Shown here piece by piece: positions 29,033 to 37,912 of a stretch of 64,000 bases of DNA (its first letter is position 1; each line of letters begins with the position of its first letter). Made by a program: the position numbers and the translations under genes. The notes beneath the pieces are model-generated. The model did not search any database and was not told where the DNA came from. It saw only the letters and a list, made by a program, of their open reading frames with translations. Source of the stretch: Geomonas propionica (lineage in GTDB: Bacteria > Desulfobacterota > Desulfuromonadia > Geobacterales > Geobacteraceae); contig NZ_JAEMHK010000003.1 in NCBI RefSeq assembly GCF_016458235.1, forward strand, positions 124,001 through 188,000. Reading direction: 5' to 3'.

Positions 29033-29212
29033 TAAAGCATGGGCACATGCCGGGGCCGCGTGACGGATTTAAGTTCATTTAACAGAACCAAATAACCAGC
29101 GCTGTACCAGCCGGCATCAAGAGAAAGGAGGGACGCGACGGATCGGATGTCACACGAGAGGAAACGGGCCAGGATCAGCAGTAACAACCATACGCTACAA
29201 AGGAGACAGATC

Positions 29213-29875
29213 ATGTTCAAATTCGCAAAAACCATCATCAAGAGTTTCGCACTGGTAGCCCTTCTCGCCGGCACCAGCTTCGCCTTCACCGAAGGGACCG
29301 ATTACGTCAAGCTGGCAAAACCGATCCCGAACGCCCAGGGGACCCTGATTAAGGTGTTCAGCTACGACTGCCCCTTCTGCTACAAGTACGACAAGAAGAT
29401 CACGCCGAACCTGGTTCCCAAACTGCCGAGCGATCTGAAGTTCCGCCCCTTCCATCTGAAAACCAAGGGCAAGTACGGCGTCCAGGGCAGCGAGCTATTT
29501 GCCGTGCTGCTGCTCAAGGATCAGAAGGCCGGCCTCTCCGACCGCGATCTCTACACCGAAAAATCCCTCCTGAAAAAGGCCAAGATGGCCTACTACACCG
29601 CCTACCACGACAAGAAGGAACGCTGGGATGCGGGTCCTGAAGCCTACCTGAAGACCGGTCTCGACGCAGTCGGCATGAGCAAGGCCGAGTTCGACAAGGC
29701 AAAGAACGACCCCAAGGTCAAGGCGCTGCTCAAAGAGTGGGACCAGTCCTATGACGTCGCCAAGATCCAGGGCGTCCCCGGCTTCGTCGTCAACGGCAAA
29801 TACCTCGTCATGACCAAGAGCATCACCTCCATCGACGGCATGCTGAAGCTTATCAACGAGCTGAAGACCAAATAA
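29213..29875 (+). CDS. dsbL: DsbL/DsbA-like periplasmic thiol oxidase
   Basis: 220 residues with a signal peptide (to about residue 22, GTSFA). The thioredoxin-fold active site is Cys53-Pro-Phe-Cys56 (DCPFCYK), the CPFC dipeptide of the specialised DsbL enzymes, and the cis-proline loop is GVPGFVV. It should introduce disulfides into exported proteins; the most likely client is AssT two genes downstream, which has a conserved cysteine pair. AAGGAGAC directly precedes ATG 29213, which is chosen over an earlier in-frame ATG at 29147. First gene of the operon. Confidence 0.88.
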   Translation: MFKFAKTIIKSFALVALLAGTSFAFTEGTDYVKLAKPIPNAQGTLIKVFSYDCPFCYKYDKKITPNLVPKLPSDLKFRPFHLKTKGKYGVQGSELFAVLLLKDQKAGLSDRDLYTEKSLLKKAKMAYYTAYHDKKERWDAGPEAYLKTGLDAVGMSKAEFDKAKNDPKVKALLKEWDQSYDVAKIQGVPGFVVNGKYLVMTKSITSIDGMLKLINELKTK

Positions 29876-29886
29876 GGAGACGCGTC

Positions 29887-30594
29887 GTGAAACTCTCAGA
29901 AATGATCGGCAACTTCAGGTCGGATCCCATAGGAACCATCAGCCAGTGGCAGGATAAGCGGTTTCTCTGGGTGTTCATGGCGGCACTCAGCCTGTTCATG
30001 GTCATCCTGGCCCACTCCGTGTTCCAGATCTGGCTCTACATGAGACCCTGCGAACAGTGCGTCTACATAAGGCTCGCCTTCTTCGCCATGGCCTTCGGCG
30101 GCATCGTCGCGGCCATCAGCCCCTCGAATTCGGGCTTGAAGATCGTCGGCTACCTGTTCGCCATCTGGGGAAGCTTCAAAGGTGTCCTCTACAGCATCAA
30201 GCTCAACAAGATCCACCACGCCGCCCACAGCGACGACCTTTTCGGCGTGCAGGGGTGCTCCCCGGAGCCCACCTTCCCGTTCCACCTGCCGCTGGATAAG
30301 TGGTCTCCGGAATGGTTCAAGCCGACGGGCGACTGCGGCTACGACAACCCGATCATTCCTGACGGGGCACAGTTGAGCTCCATGCAGAAGGCCATCACCG
30401 ACTTCTATGCGGACGGGTGGTACCTCTGGCCTCCTGCCCACTTCATGAACATGGCGCAGTGCACCGTCATCACCTTCGGCGTCATCCTCCTGGCACTACT
30501 GGTGGCGGCAGCCTGCTGGGTCGTGACCCTGGTGCGCAAGCGTCAAGCCGCGGCACACGTGGAAACTTCGAGCTACACCGGCAAGTTGGCATAA
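29887..30594 (+). CDS. dsbI: DsbI/DsbB-like inner-membrane disulfide oxidoreductase
   Basis: 235 residues with four membrane segments (about 26-48, 57-75, 83-103 and 185-210). The first periplasmic cysteine pair is CEQC (residues 55-58) at the start of the second span. A second pair lies in the long loop between spans 3 and 4 (GCSPEP and TGDCGYD). DsbB-type proteins reoxidise a DsbA partner and pass electrons to quinone; the large loop fits DsbI, the partner of DsbL. GTG 29887 follows AAGGAGACGCGTC and lies 11 bp after dsbL. Confidence 0.87.
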   Translation: MKLSEMIGNFRSDPIGTISQWQDKRFLWVFMAALSLFMVILAHSVFQIWLYMRPCEQCVYIRLAFFAMAFGGIVAAISPSNSGLKIVGYLFAIWGSFKGVLYSIKLNKIHHAAHSDDLFGVQGCSPEPTFPFHLPLDKWSPEWFKPTGDCGYDNPIIPDGAQLSSMQKAITDFYADGWYLWPPAHFMNMAQCTVITFGVILLALLVAAACWVVTLVRKRQAAAHVETSSYTGKLA

Positions 30595-30652
30595 CGACAA
30601 TCTCGGCGTGAGGGGCGGCGCGTCCGCCCCGGACAACAAAAAGGAGAACAGT

Positions 30653-32530
30653 ATGAACTGTCGAAACGCAGCAGCAGTGAAGACCGGAAGATTGGCGCGA
30701 CTCGTTTTGTGCTCGGCGATGCTGGGAGCTGCAATCCCGACCATGGCTTTCGCCATCGGCGGGGCGAGCGGCGCGCATGTCGACTACCAGGTTCAGGGGA
30801 AACTCGGCGAGGTGGTCATGAATCCCTATGACTTGGCCCCGCTCACCGCGGTCATCAAAAGCGGCGGGTACGTTCTCAAGGACGTGACCGTGCGCATCGT
30901 CCCGAAAAAAGACGGGCAGGAGATCAAATACCAGGTCGCCAACAAGCATCTGCTGACCCACGGTGGCATCCCGGTGTTCGGCCTTTACGCCGACTACGTC
31001 AACACCGTCGAGGTCGAATACTCCAAGCTCTTCAACGGTAAGTGGGAGCAGGTTAAGGAAAATTACACCCTCTACGCCCCCCCCGTGTATTCCGAGCCGA
31101 ACGCCACTAAGACTCTGAAGGCCGCCCTCTTCTCCGGGGCAGAGGTGAAGAAGGTCGACAAGAAGTTCGGCGACCGACTCTATTTCGTGAACAACTTCCT
31201 GCACAAGGCGGGCAAGGGGACCAGGGCGGTCTGGAACAACCCGACCGGCGGCGCTCTGGAATGGAACTACTACCCGCAGAACTTCATCGTCGACACCAAG
31301 GGCGAAGTCCGCTGGTTCATGAAAGTCGACACCATCTACGACCTGAAGTCGATCTACAACGCCGGCGTCATGATGGGCTTCAAGCAGAACAACGACGGCG
31401 CCATGAGCTGGGGCTTCGGCCAGCGCTACGTGAAGTACGACATCCTGGGTAAAGAAGTCTTCAACCGTGAACTGCCGGCCGGTTACAACGATTTCTCCCA
31501 CTCCATGGACAACTCCCCCAACGGCAACTACTTCCTCCGCGTGGCGAGCTCCAACCTGAAGCGGCCCGACGGCAGAAACGTCCGCACCGTGCGCGACGTG
31601 ATCATCGAGGTCGAACCGAGCACCGGCCTGGTGAAGGACGAGTGGCGCCTCTTCGACATTCTCGATCCGTATCGCGACGTCAACATGAAGGTTCTCGACC
31701 AGGGGGCTGTGTGCCTCAACATCGACGCCAGCAAGGCAGGCCACACCATGACGGCCGAGGAGCTCGCCAAGCAGGACGCGAGCGACAAGTTCGGCGACAT
31801 CGTCGGCGTCGGACCGGGCAGGAACTGGGCGCACGTGAACAGCGTCGACCATGACGCCGAGGACGATTCCATCATCATCAGCTCGCGCCACCAGTCGGCG
31901 GTCGTCAAGATCGGCCGGGACAAGCAGGTGAAGTGGATCATGGGAAGCCCCGAGGGGTGGAAGAAGGAATACCTGGGCAAGTTCCTGACCCCGGTCGATT
32001 CCAAGGGTAACAAGATCGTATGCGAGGCCGGCGGCTCCAAGTGCCCCGGTTACGAGAACGACGAGGGCGGTTTCGACTGGACCTGGACGCAGCACACCGC
32101 GTTCAAGATCGACAGCAAGTCCAAGGGGGACATCATCTACGTGAGCGTCTTCGACAACGGCGACAGCCGCGGCATGGAGCAGCCGGCCCTGCCGAGCATG
32201 AAGTACTCGCGCGCGGTCATTTACAAGATCGACCAGAAGAAGATGACCATCGAGCAGATCTGGGAGTTTGGCAAGGAGCGCGGCAACGGCTGGTACAGCC
32301 CGGTGACCTCGCTGACCGAGTACCAGACCGACAAGGACTCCGTGTTCGTCTACTCCGCAACAGCCGGCGCCGATTTTGACATCACCACCGGCGCGTTCAA
32401 GAGCGACCCGAACCCCTACATCATGGAGTTCAACTACGGCTCCAAAGAGCCGGCGGTCGAGATCCAGCTGAAGGATACGACCGGCTACCAGGCGATGCCG
32501 TTCAGCGTGGACAAGGCCTTCACCAAGTAA
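30653..32530 (+). CDS. assT: Arylsulfate sulfotransferase (AssT)
   Basis: 625 residues with a signal peptide (about 1-34, TMAFA). It belongs to the bacterial PAPS-independent arylsulfotransferases, periplasmic six-bladed propellers that move a sulfuryl group between phenolic compounds through a histidine intermediate. The family's catalytic residues can be placed: His283 (HSMDNS), His394 (NWAHVN), Arg412 (SSRHQS, 18 residues later as in the E. coli enzyme) and the sulfated histidine His481 (WTQHTAF). Cys457 and Cys464 (CEAGGSKC) match the structural disulfide made by DsbL. ATG 30653 follows AAGGAGAAC. The dsbL-dsbI-assT grouping is known from uropathogenic E. coli; here the order is changed and more thiol genes follow. 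Confidence 0.92.
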   Translation: MNCRNAAAVKTGRLARLVLCSAMLGAAIPTMAFAIGGASGAHVDYQVQGKLGEVVMNPYDLAPLTAVIKSGGYVLKDVTVRIVPKKDGQEIKYQVANKHLLTHGGIPVFGLYADYVNTVEVEYSKLFNGKWEQVKENYTLYAPPVYSEPNATKTLKAALFSGAEVKKVDKKFGDRLYFVNNFLHKAGKGTRAVWNNPTGGALEWNYYPQNFIVDTKGEVRWFMKVDTIYDLKSIYNAGVMMGFKQNNDGAMSWGFGQRYVKYDILGKEVFNRELPAGYNDFSHSMDNSPNGNYFLRVASSNLKRPDGRNVRTVRDVIIEVEPSTGLVKDEWRLFDILDPYRDVNMKVLDQGAVCLNIDASKAGHTMTAEELAKQDASDKFGDIVGVGPGRNWAHVNSVDHDAEDDSIIISSRHQSAVVKIGRDKQVKWIMGSPEGWKKEYLGKFLTPVDSKGNKIVCEAGGSKCPGYENDEGGFDWTWTQHTAFKIDSKSKGDIIYVSVFDNGDSRGMEQPALPSMKYSRAVIYKIDQKKMTIEQIWEFGKERGNGWYSPVTSLTEYQTDKDSVFVYSATAGADFDITTGAFKSDPNPYIMEFNYGSKEPAVEIQLKDTTGYQAMPFSVDKAFTK

Positions 32531-32554
32531 CCCACCCCGAAGATGCCGCCGTTG

Positions 32555-32577
32555 CCCCCTCCCGTCAAGGGAGGGGG
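32555..32577. repeat. GC-rich palindromic repeat
   Basis: CCCCCTCCC / GGGAGGGGG hairpin with a short loop, between assT and the TlpA-like gene. It belongs to the dispersed family and could also attenuate readthrough after assT. Confidence 0.6.
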
Positions 32578-32647
32578 AGATCCACAGCCCAAACTTGCAC
32601 CGGATTCCTCGATGAACCATCTAGGAAACCGCAGAGAGGTTGTCACC

Positions 32648-33154
32648 ATGAAACGATTGGTCCGCTACATCTGCGCCTGCCTTATGAGCCTGGTGGTACT
32701 TGCCGTGTCGGCGCCGGGCAAAGCCCAGGATGATGCCGCCCCGGTCCGAATCGGCGTCCCCGCCCCGGACTTCAGGTTGCCCGCACTCGCCGGTGAAGGT
32801 AAAAGCCTGGCCCAGTACCGCGGCAAGATCGTCCTCGTGAACTTCTGGGCTTCCTGGTGCCCCTACTGCCGCGACGAGATGCCCTCCATGGACCGGTTGG
32901 TCAAGTCGTTCCCCAAGGGGGAGCTGGTGGTCGTCGCGGTGAACGTTGAGAAAAAGGTCCCGGAAAGGTTTCGCAAGCTCCCCTTCACCTTCGATTTTCT
33001 CAGCGACGCGAACGGGTTTGTGCAGCAAAGGTACGGGGCCAGCCGCCTGCCCGACACTTTCATCGTCGACCGTAAAGGAGTCCTGCGGCAAAGGGTGACT
33101 GGCGGGATCGCCTGGGATTCCCCCCAGGTCGTCACTTATCTGAAGTCCCTGTAA
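32648..33154 (+). CDS. TlpA/ResA-like exported thioredoxin
   Basis: 168 residues with a signal peptide (to about residue 26, SAPGKAQ). The AhpC/TSA-TlpA fold has the active site Cys71-Pro-Tyr-Cys74 (ASWCPYC) and LPDTFIVDRKG near the end. Proteins of this type reduce disulfides in the periplasm using electrons delivered by CcdA/DsbD. The CcdA-like gene follows 14 bp later, so the pair forms a reducing arm beside the oxidising DsbL/DsbI arm. Start chosen at ATG 32648 with AGAGG upstream. Confidence 0.85.
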   Translation: MKRLVRYICACLMSLVVLAVSAPGKAQDDAAPVRIGVPAPDFRLPALAGEGKSLAQYRGKIVLVNFWASWCPYCRDEMPSMDRLVKSFPKGELVVVAVNVEKKVPERFRKLPFTFDFLSDANGFVQQRYGASRLPDTFIVDRKGVLRQRVTGGIAWDSPQVVTYLKSL

Positions 33155-33168
33155 CGGAGGGGACCGTC

Positions 33169-33921
33169 ATGACCTTTTTCGGCTCCGATATCACCTTCTG
33201 GATTGCATTCTCGGCGGGCTTTCTCTCCTTTTTCTCCCCCTGCGTCCTGCCTCTGATTCCCTCCTACATCACCTACATCACGGGGCTCTCCTTCGGGCAG
33301 TTGCAGGATGCCCATCCGGCCAGGAAGGTGCGCCTGACCGTCCTCATTCACTCGGTCACCTTCGTGCTCGGATTCTCCGCGGTCTTTATCGGCATGGGAG
33401 CCCTCGCCGGGGTCGCCTCCTCCACCTTCCAGTCCGTCATGAAGGACGGCCTCATCTGGCTGCAGCGCGCCGGCGGGGTGCTGATCTTCCTTTTCGGGGT
33501 CCACATGTCCGGGCTGTTTCATTTCGGAGTCCTGCTCGGGGACAAAAGGATCCATCTGCACAGTAAACCCAGCGGTCTTGTCGGCACCTTCCTCGTCGGG
33601 GTCGCCTTCGCCGCCGGCTGGACCCCATGCATCGGCCCGATCCTCGGCGCCATCCTCGCCATGGCCGCCGGCACTTCCGGTTCGGCCGGTAAAAGCATGT
33701 TCCTCCTGGGGAGCTACGCGGCGGGACTGGGTATCCCGTTCATCGTCTCGGGCCTGCTCTTCCACGGGTTTCTCGATTTCTTCAAACGCTTCAGGGCGCA
33801 CATCAGGAAGATGGAGTTCTTCACCGGTCTGCTGCTCATGGTCGTGGGGATCCTGCTCTTCTTCGGCCTCTTCAACACCATGAGCACCATACTGTACCAG
33901 TGGCTCCCGCAGGGGGGCTGA
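33169..33921 (+). CDS. CcdA/DsbD-family thiol-disulfide transporter
   Basis: 250 residues with six to seven membrane spans. The two catalytic cysteines lie in the family motifs FFSPCVLPLIPSY (residue 24) and GWTPCIGPIL (about residue 148). It carries electrons from cytoplasmic thioredoxin across the inner membrane, here probably to the TlpA-like protein encoded just upstream. It could serve cytochrome c maturation too, but no ccm/ccs genes are nearby. Confidence 0.88.
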   Translation: MTFFGSDITFWIAFSAGFLSFFSPCVLPLIPSYITYITGLSFGQLQDAHPARKVRLTVLIHSVTFVLGFSAVFIGMGALAGVASSTFQSVMKDGLIWLQRAGGVLIFLFGVHMSGLFHFGVLLGDKRIHLHSKPSGLVGTFLVGVAFAAGWTPCIGPILGAILAMAAGTSGSAGKSMFLLGSYAAGLGIPFIVSGLLFHGFLDFFKRFRAHIRKMEFFTGLLLMVVGILLFFGLFNTMSTILYQWLPQGG

Positions 33922-33986
33922 GGGATCCACCGCATCTTCAGCGCAATTCGGCAGTAACCGCTGCGCACAGAAAAAAGGAGCACGTC

Positions 33987-34901
33987 ATGAAATTCAGCAA
34001 GCGTATCATCCCGCTTTCCCTCGCGGCACTCAGCACCTGCGCCGGCCTTTCCTGGGGTGCTGATGCCCCTGTCGTCCCCCAGCCGTTCGGCCCGGCCATC
34101 TCCGCCTTCGGTCCTGCCGGTACCGGTTTCCCGGTGGGAAAGCTCGGCGTCCTGCTCAATTATCAATACTGCGAGACGGACGGTATCCGTAAGGGGGGGA
34201 GTGAAGTAAACGAAAATGTCAGGTTGTCCAAAAACGTCGGCGTGGTGAAACTCCGGTACGGCATCACCGAGGGGCTCGACGTGCGCACGGCGACTCCCCT
34301 TTATGACGTCCACAAAAAGAACCTGATCACCGGCAGGGGGGAGCACCTGGGCTGGATCGGCGATACCGCTATCGCCCTGCACAAGGTGCTCTTGAACCAG
34401 GCGAAAGGCGCACCGTTCGACCTGGCGGTGGACGTTGGCCTCGTGGTGCCGACGACGGATGTCAGCAGCAGAAGCGTCGACTTCGTCGGCAACGGCGCCT
34501 GGGGCACCGGCGGCGCCGTCGGCCTCACTTATTCGACAGGCTCGCACCGCATCGACCAGGAGGTCCATGTCTACACCTTCACCGAAGGGGCTCACGACTA
34601 CCGTAAGCCCACCTACGTCCGGAGTACGACCGCCTGGGGCTACGCCGTGAACAACTACTTCGATATGGGGGCTGAGTCGCAGTTTGACTGGAACGGCCAG
34701 AGCGAGAAGAACGGCAAGAGCCAGAGCGATTCCAAGAACGAGTGGTACGCCGGGCCCAAGGTGGCCTTCAAGTACCGGCCGGCTGGATTCGCGGCAGGCT
34801 TGGCCGTCATGTTCCCCATGGCGCGGTGGTACGAGGCCAATACCCCCTCGGAGGGGTTCCGGATCGAGCTGAAGTTGAGCAAGACCTTCGATCTGTTGTA
34901 G
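33987..34901 (+). CDS. Outer-membrane beta-barrel protein (transporter-like)
   Basis: 304 residues with a signal peptide (about 1-24, LSWGA). Alternating hydrophobic/polar strands and the closing FRIELKLSKTFDLL strand indicate an outer-membrane barrel of the kind annotated as phenol-degradation-type or MetA-pathway outer-membrane protein. Its place at the end of the assT operon suggests a pore for aryl sulfates or phenolic products, which is inference. AAAAAAGGAGCACGTC precedes ATG 33987. Confidence 0.68.
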   Translation: MKFSKRIIPLSLAALSTCAGLSWGADAPVVPQPFGPAISAFGPAGTGFPVGKLGVLLNYQYCETDGIRKGGSEVNENVRLSKNVGVVKLRYGITEGLDVRTATPLYDVHKKNLITGRGEHLGWIGDTAIALHKVLLNQAKGAPFDLAVDVGLVVPTTDVSSRSVDFVGNGAWGTGGAVGLTYSTGSHRIDQEVHVYTFTEGAHDYRKPTYVRSTTAWGYAVNNYFDMGAESQFDWNGQSEKNGKSQSDSKNEWYAGPKVAFKYRPAGFAAGLAVMFPMARWYEANTPSEGFRIELKLSKTFDLL

Positions 34902-34915
34902 CGGGGTACCTGGTG

Positions 34916-35248
34916 ATGGCTTGGCGCATCGGTGGGCAAATGGTGACGGTAAACGTGAACGAACAGGAGTGGCAGCCGTGCCAGGATCTCGAGTGCGGAC
35001 ATGACAGCAGGTACGTGAAGGTCGTGGCCGTGTTGGACCGTCTGCTCGCCGACGCCGGCCATGGCCAGATGCAAAAAGTCGGGAAGGGGCTCCAGCATCT
35101 CCTTGCCAACACCCTTGACCTGGCCGAGTTGGAAAACAGGGCTATGCGAGAGATCGGCTACCCCGAGTGGGTGGAGCACGAACATGATCATCATCTGCTT
35201 TGCACGACCATCGCCAGTCTTTGCTGGCGATGGTCCCGCTCCCGGTGA
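34916..35248 (+). CDS. Hemerythrin-like small protein, apparently degenerate
   Basis: 110 residues. The middle aligns by eye with bacteriohemerythrin: LENRAMREIGYPEWVEHEHDHHLL matches the EExxM ... GYP ... HxxxH part. Other di-iron ligands are lost or moved: the QH of the first helix reads GHDSRY, and the His of the HFxxEE helix is replaced (TLDLAELE). The C-terminal residues are encoded by a perfect hairpin (35206-35235), so the last helix is missing. ATG 34940 after GGTGGG is an alternative start. Probably a decaying or altered hemerythrin co-transcribed with the assT operon. Confidence 0.5.
   Translation: MAWRIGGQMVTVNVNEQEWQPCQDLECGHDSRYVKVVAVLDRLLADAGHGQMQKVGKGLQHLLANTLDLAELENRAMREIGYPEWVEHEHDHHLLCTTIASLCWRWSRSR
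35206..35235. repeat. Perfect 12-bp hairpin at the end of the hemerythrin-like gene
   Basis: GACCATCGCCAG and CTGGCGATGGTC around a TCTTTG loop. There is no T-run after it, so a classical terminator is unlikely. It lies inside the last codons of the hemerythrin-like frame. Confidence 0.65.
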
Positions 35249-35364
35249 GAACCGTCCACGCGGAGCCGTGGCATCGGCCTGGCAGTGACGGCAAGGGCGT
35301 GACTGGTGCCATGCCCGCCGGAGCGCGTGCCATTATATCAACCTGGTAAATCGCAGCAGTGGAG

Positions 35365-36771
35365 TTATTCGGCGCAGCAGGAGAGTTGGGTCAGGTCGCG
35401 GTGGAAGGCCTGGGCGCACAGGCGCAGTCCCTCACCCATGGAGGGGTAGACGTGCAGGGTGTCGGCAAGCTCGGCGACGGTCATGCGGCAGCGGATGGCG
35501 AGCGCCGCCTCGTTGATGATGTCGGCGCCGCGATGCAGGCAGACGTGGACGCCGAGGATGCGATCAGTGACGCGGTCGGCGACGATCTTTACTGCGCCGT
35601 CCAGCGCGCCCGTGACGTGGGCCTTGGGGATAGCGGAGGCGGGAATGCACTGGCTCTCCACGTCGAACCCTGCCTCTCGGGCCGCTTCTTCGCCGTAGCC
35701 CACCATGGCCACCTCGGGATCGGTGAAGATGGCCATGGGAAGGGTCTGGTAGTTCATTTCGCAGTGGCAGCCGGTTTCCAGCATGTTGTCCACCGCCGCG
35801 ATCCCCTCGCGCGCACCCACCGTCGCGATCTGCATGCCGCCGGTTACGTCGCCGGCCGCCCATATGCCGGCCGCGGAGGTGCGCATCTCGCCGTCCACCT
35901 TGATGTAGCCGCGTGCGTCCAACTCCACCCCGGCCTGCTCGAGGCCAATCCCCTCGGTGGCGGGGGCGGTGCCCACCGCCAGCAGCAGCTGCTGCGAGCG
36001 AAACTCGCGCGGCTCACCGTCGATCAGCGCCTCGACCCGGACTCCTTCCCCCTCGTGCGCCACCGAGCAGATGGCGGCGCCCACCACCAAGCGCATCCCC
36101 TCTGCCTCCAGCGCTTTTTGCAGCGCCAGCGCCGGTTCCGGCTCCACGGCGGGAAGTACGCGCGCGCCGTGCTCCAGGACCGTGACCGGAACCCCCAGCC
36201 GGTGAAACATCTGCCCCAGCTCCAGCGCGATCACGCCGCCGCCGATCACCGTGAGTGATTGCGGCAGGGTCTTCAACAGGAGCGCGCTCTTGCTGGTCAG
36301 GTAGGGGGTATGCTCCAGTCCCGGAATCTTCGGGACGCGCGGGTGGCCGCCGGTGGCGATCAGGATGTGCTCGCTCTCGATGACCCGATCCTCCACCTGC
36401 ACCTTGCCGGGGGCGATGAAGACCGCCTTTCCCTTGATGAGCGACAGTTCGGGGAGCTGCGCCAGCACGTCCAGGTATTTCTTCTGCCTCAGTTCCTGCA
36501 CCACGGCGAACTTGTGCCCGTCCAGGGTGGCGTAATCGACGCCGTCGCGCCTGACCCCAAGCCCCAGCCGCTCGCCCAGCTCGGCCTCGTGCCGGAACAG
36601 GGCGCAGTGAATCAGGGTCTTGGAGGGAATGCAGCCCCAGTTGATGCAGGTGCCCCCCAGGACGCTGCGCTCGATCATGATGGCGCGCGCCCCCCGCTCT
36701 TTGGCCCGTAACGCGGCCGCGAAAGCCGTGGAACCCGATCCTAATATGACGATCTCGCCGGTGGTACTCAT
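35365..36771 (-). CDS. merA: Mercuric reductase-like flavoprotein
   Basis: 468 residues of the pyridine nucleotide-disulfide oxidoreductase family. FAD-binding ILGSGSTAFAAALRAKERG and the redox-active Cys42-Cys47 (GTCINWGC) are followed by the NAD(P) motif VIGGGVIALELGQ and WAAGDVTGG. The C terminus ends LSCCAE: the vicinal Cys465-Cys466 pair is the Hg(II)-delivery pair specific to MerA, and the preceding VYPSMGEGLRLCAQAF fits its dimer-interface segment. It should reduce Hg(II) to Hg(0) with NADPH. The N-terminal NmerA domain is absent, and no merR, merT or merP is adjacent. It is convergent with the assT operon. Confidence 0.83.
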   Translation of the reverse strand: MSTTGEIVILGSGSTAFAAALRAKERGARAIMIERSVLGGTCINWGCIPSKTLIHCALFRHEAELGERLGLGVRRDGVDYATLDGHKFAVVQELRQKKYLDVLAQLPELSLIKGKAVFIAPGKVQVEDRVIESEHILIATGGHPRVPKIPGLEHTPYLTSKSALLLKTLPQSLTVIGGGVIALELGQMFHRLGVPVTVLEHGARVLPAVEPEPALALQKALEAEGMRLVVGAAICSVAHEGEGVRVEALIDGEPREFRSQQLLLAVGTAPATEGIGLEQAGVELDARGYIKVDGEMRTSAAGIWAAGDVTGGMQIATVGAREGIAAVDNMLETGCHCEMNYQTLPMAIFTDPEVAMVGYGEEAAREAGFDVESQCIPASAIPKAHVTGALDGAVKIVADRVTDRILGVHVCLHRGADIINEAALAIRCRMTVAELADTLHVYPSMGEGLRLCAQAFHRDLTQLSCCAE

Positions 36772-36919
36772 GTGAATCTCCCCTCAGTCAAGTTTACCGT
36801 TCCGCGGTCGGCCGGTAAACAGAAGATTTCACCCGATTTTTCCAGGCACCTGTCCCGGCATCCTTCCCGGGAGGCCCCACTGCGCCCGGGTTTTTCCCGA
36901 TTTTGCGGGTGATATTCCC

Positions 36920-36949
36920 TTGACAGCGCCGTGTGCGCTGTTGTAATCT
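36920..36949 (+). promoter_or_regulatory. Promoter of glyQ-glyS
   Basis: TTGACA (36920-36925), 18-bp spacer, TAATCT (36944-36949), followed by an untranslated leader that contains a TTTGGATA ... TATCCAAA inverted repeat (36964-36995). Confidence 0.6.
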
Positions 36950-37033
36950 GGCGAGCCTAACTGTTTGGATACAGTAAACTTTTTTATCCAAAAAGCTGCA
37001 CCACTTGAAATATACGATTTGATCGGAGGCGGC

Positions 37034-37911
<878 letters not shown>

Positions 37912-37912
<1 letters not shown>

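Larger units (their letters stand above)
28594..29212. other. Divergent regulatory region between the kinase gene and the dsbL-assT operon
   Basis: No gene is seen in these 619 bp. It is much more AT-rich than its surroundings from about 28670 to 29040. It holds a TATACT box for the kinase on the minus strand (28698-28703), a direct repeat TCATAGCCA (28802 and 28827), a plus-strand promoter (28964-28992) and an 11-bp inverted repeat. An AAACCAAAAAG sequence close to the kinase TATACT box (28714-28724) resembles the arms of that repeat. Confidence 0.6.
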
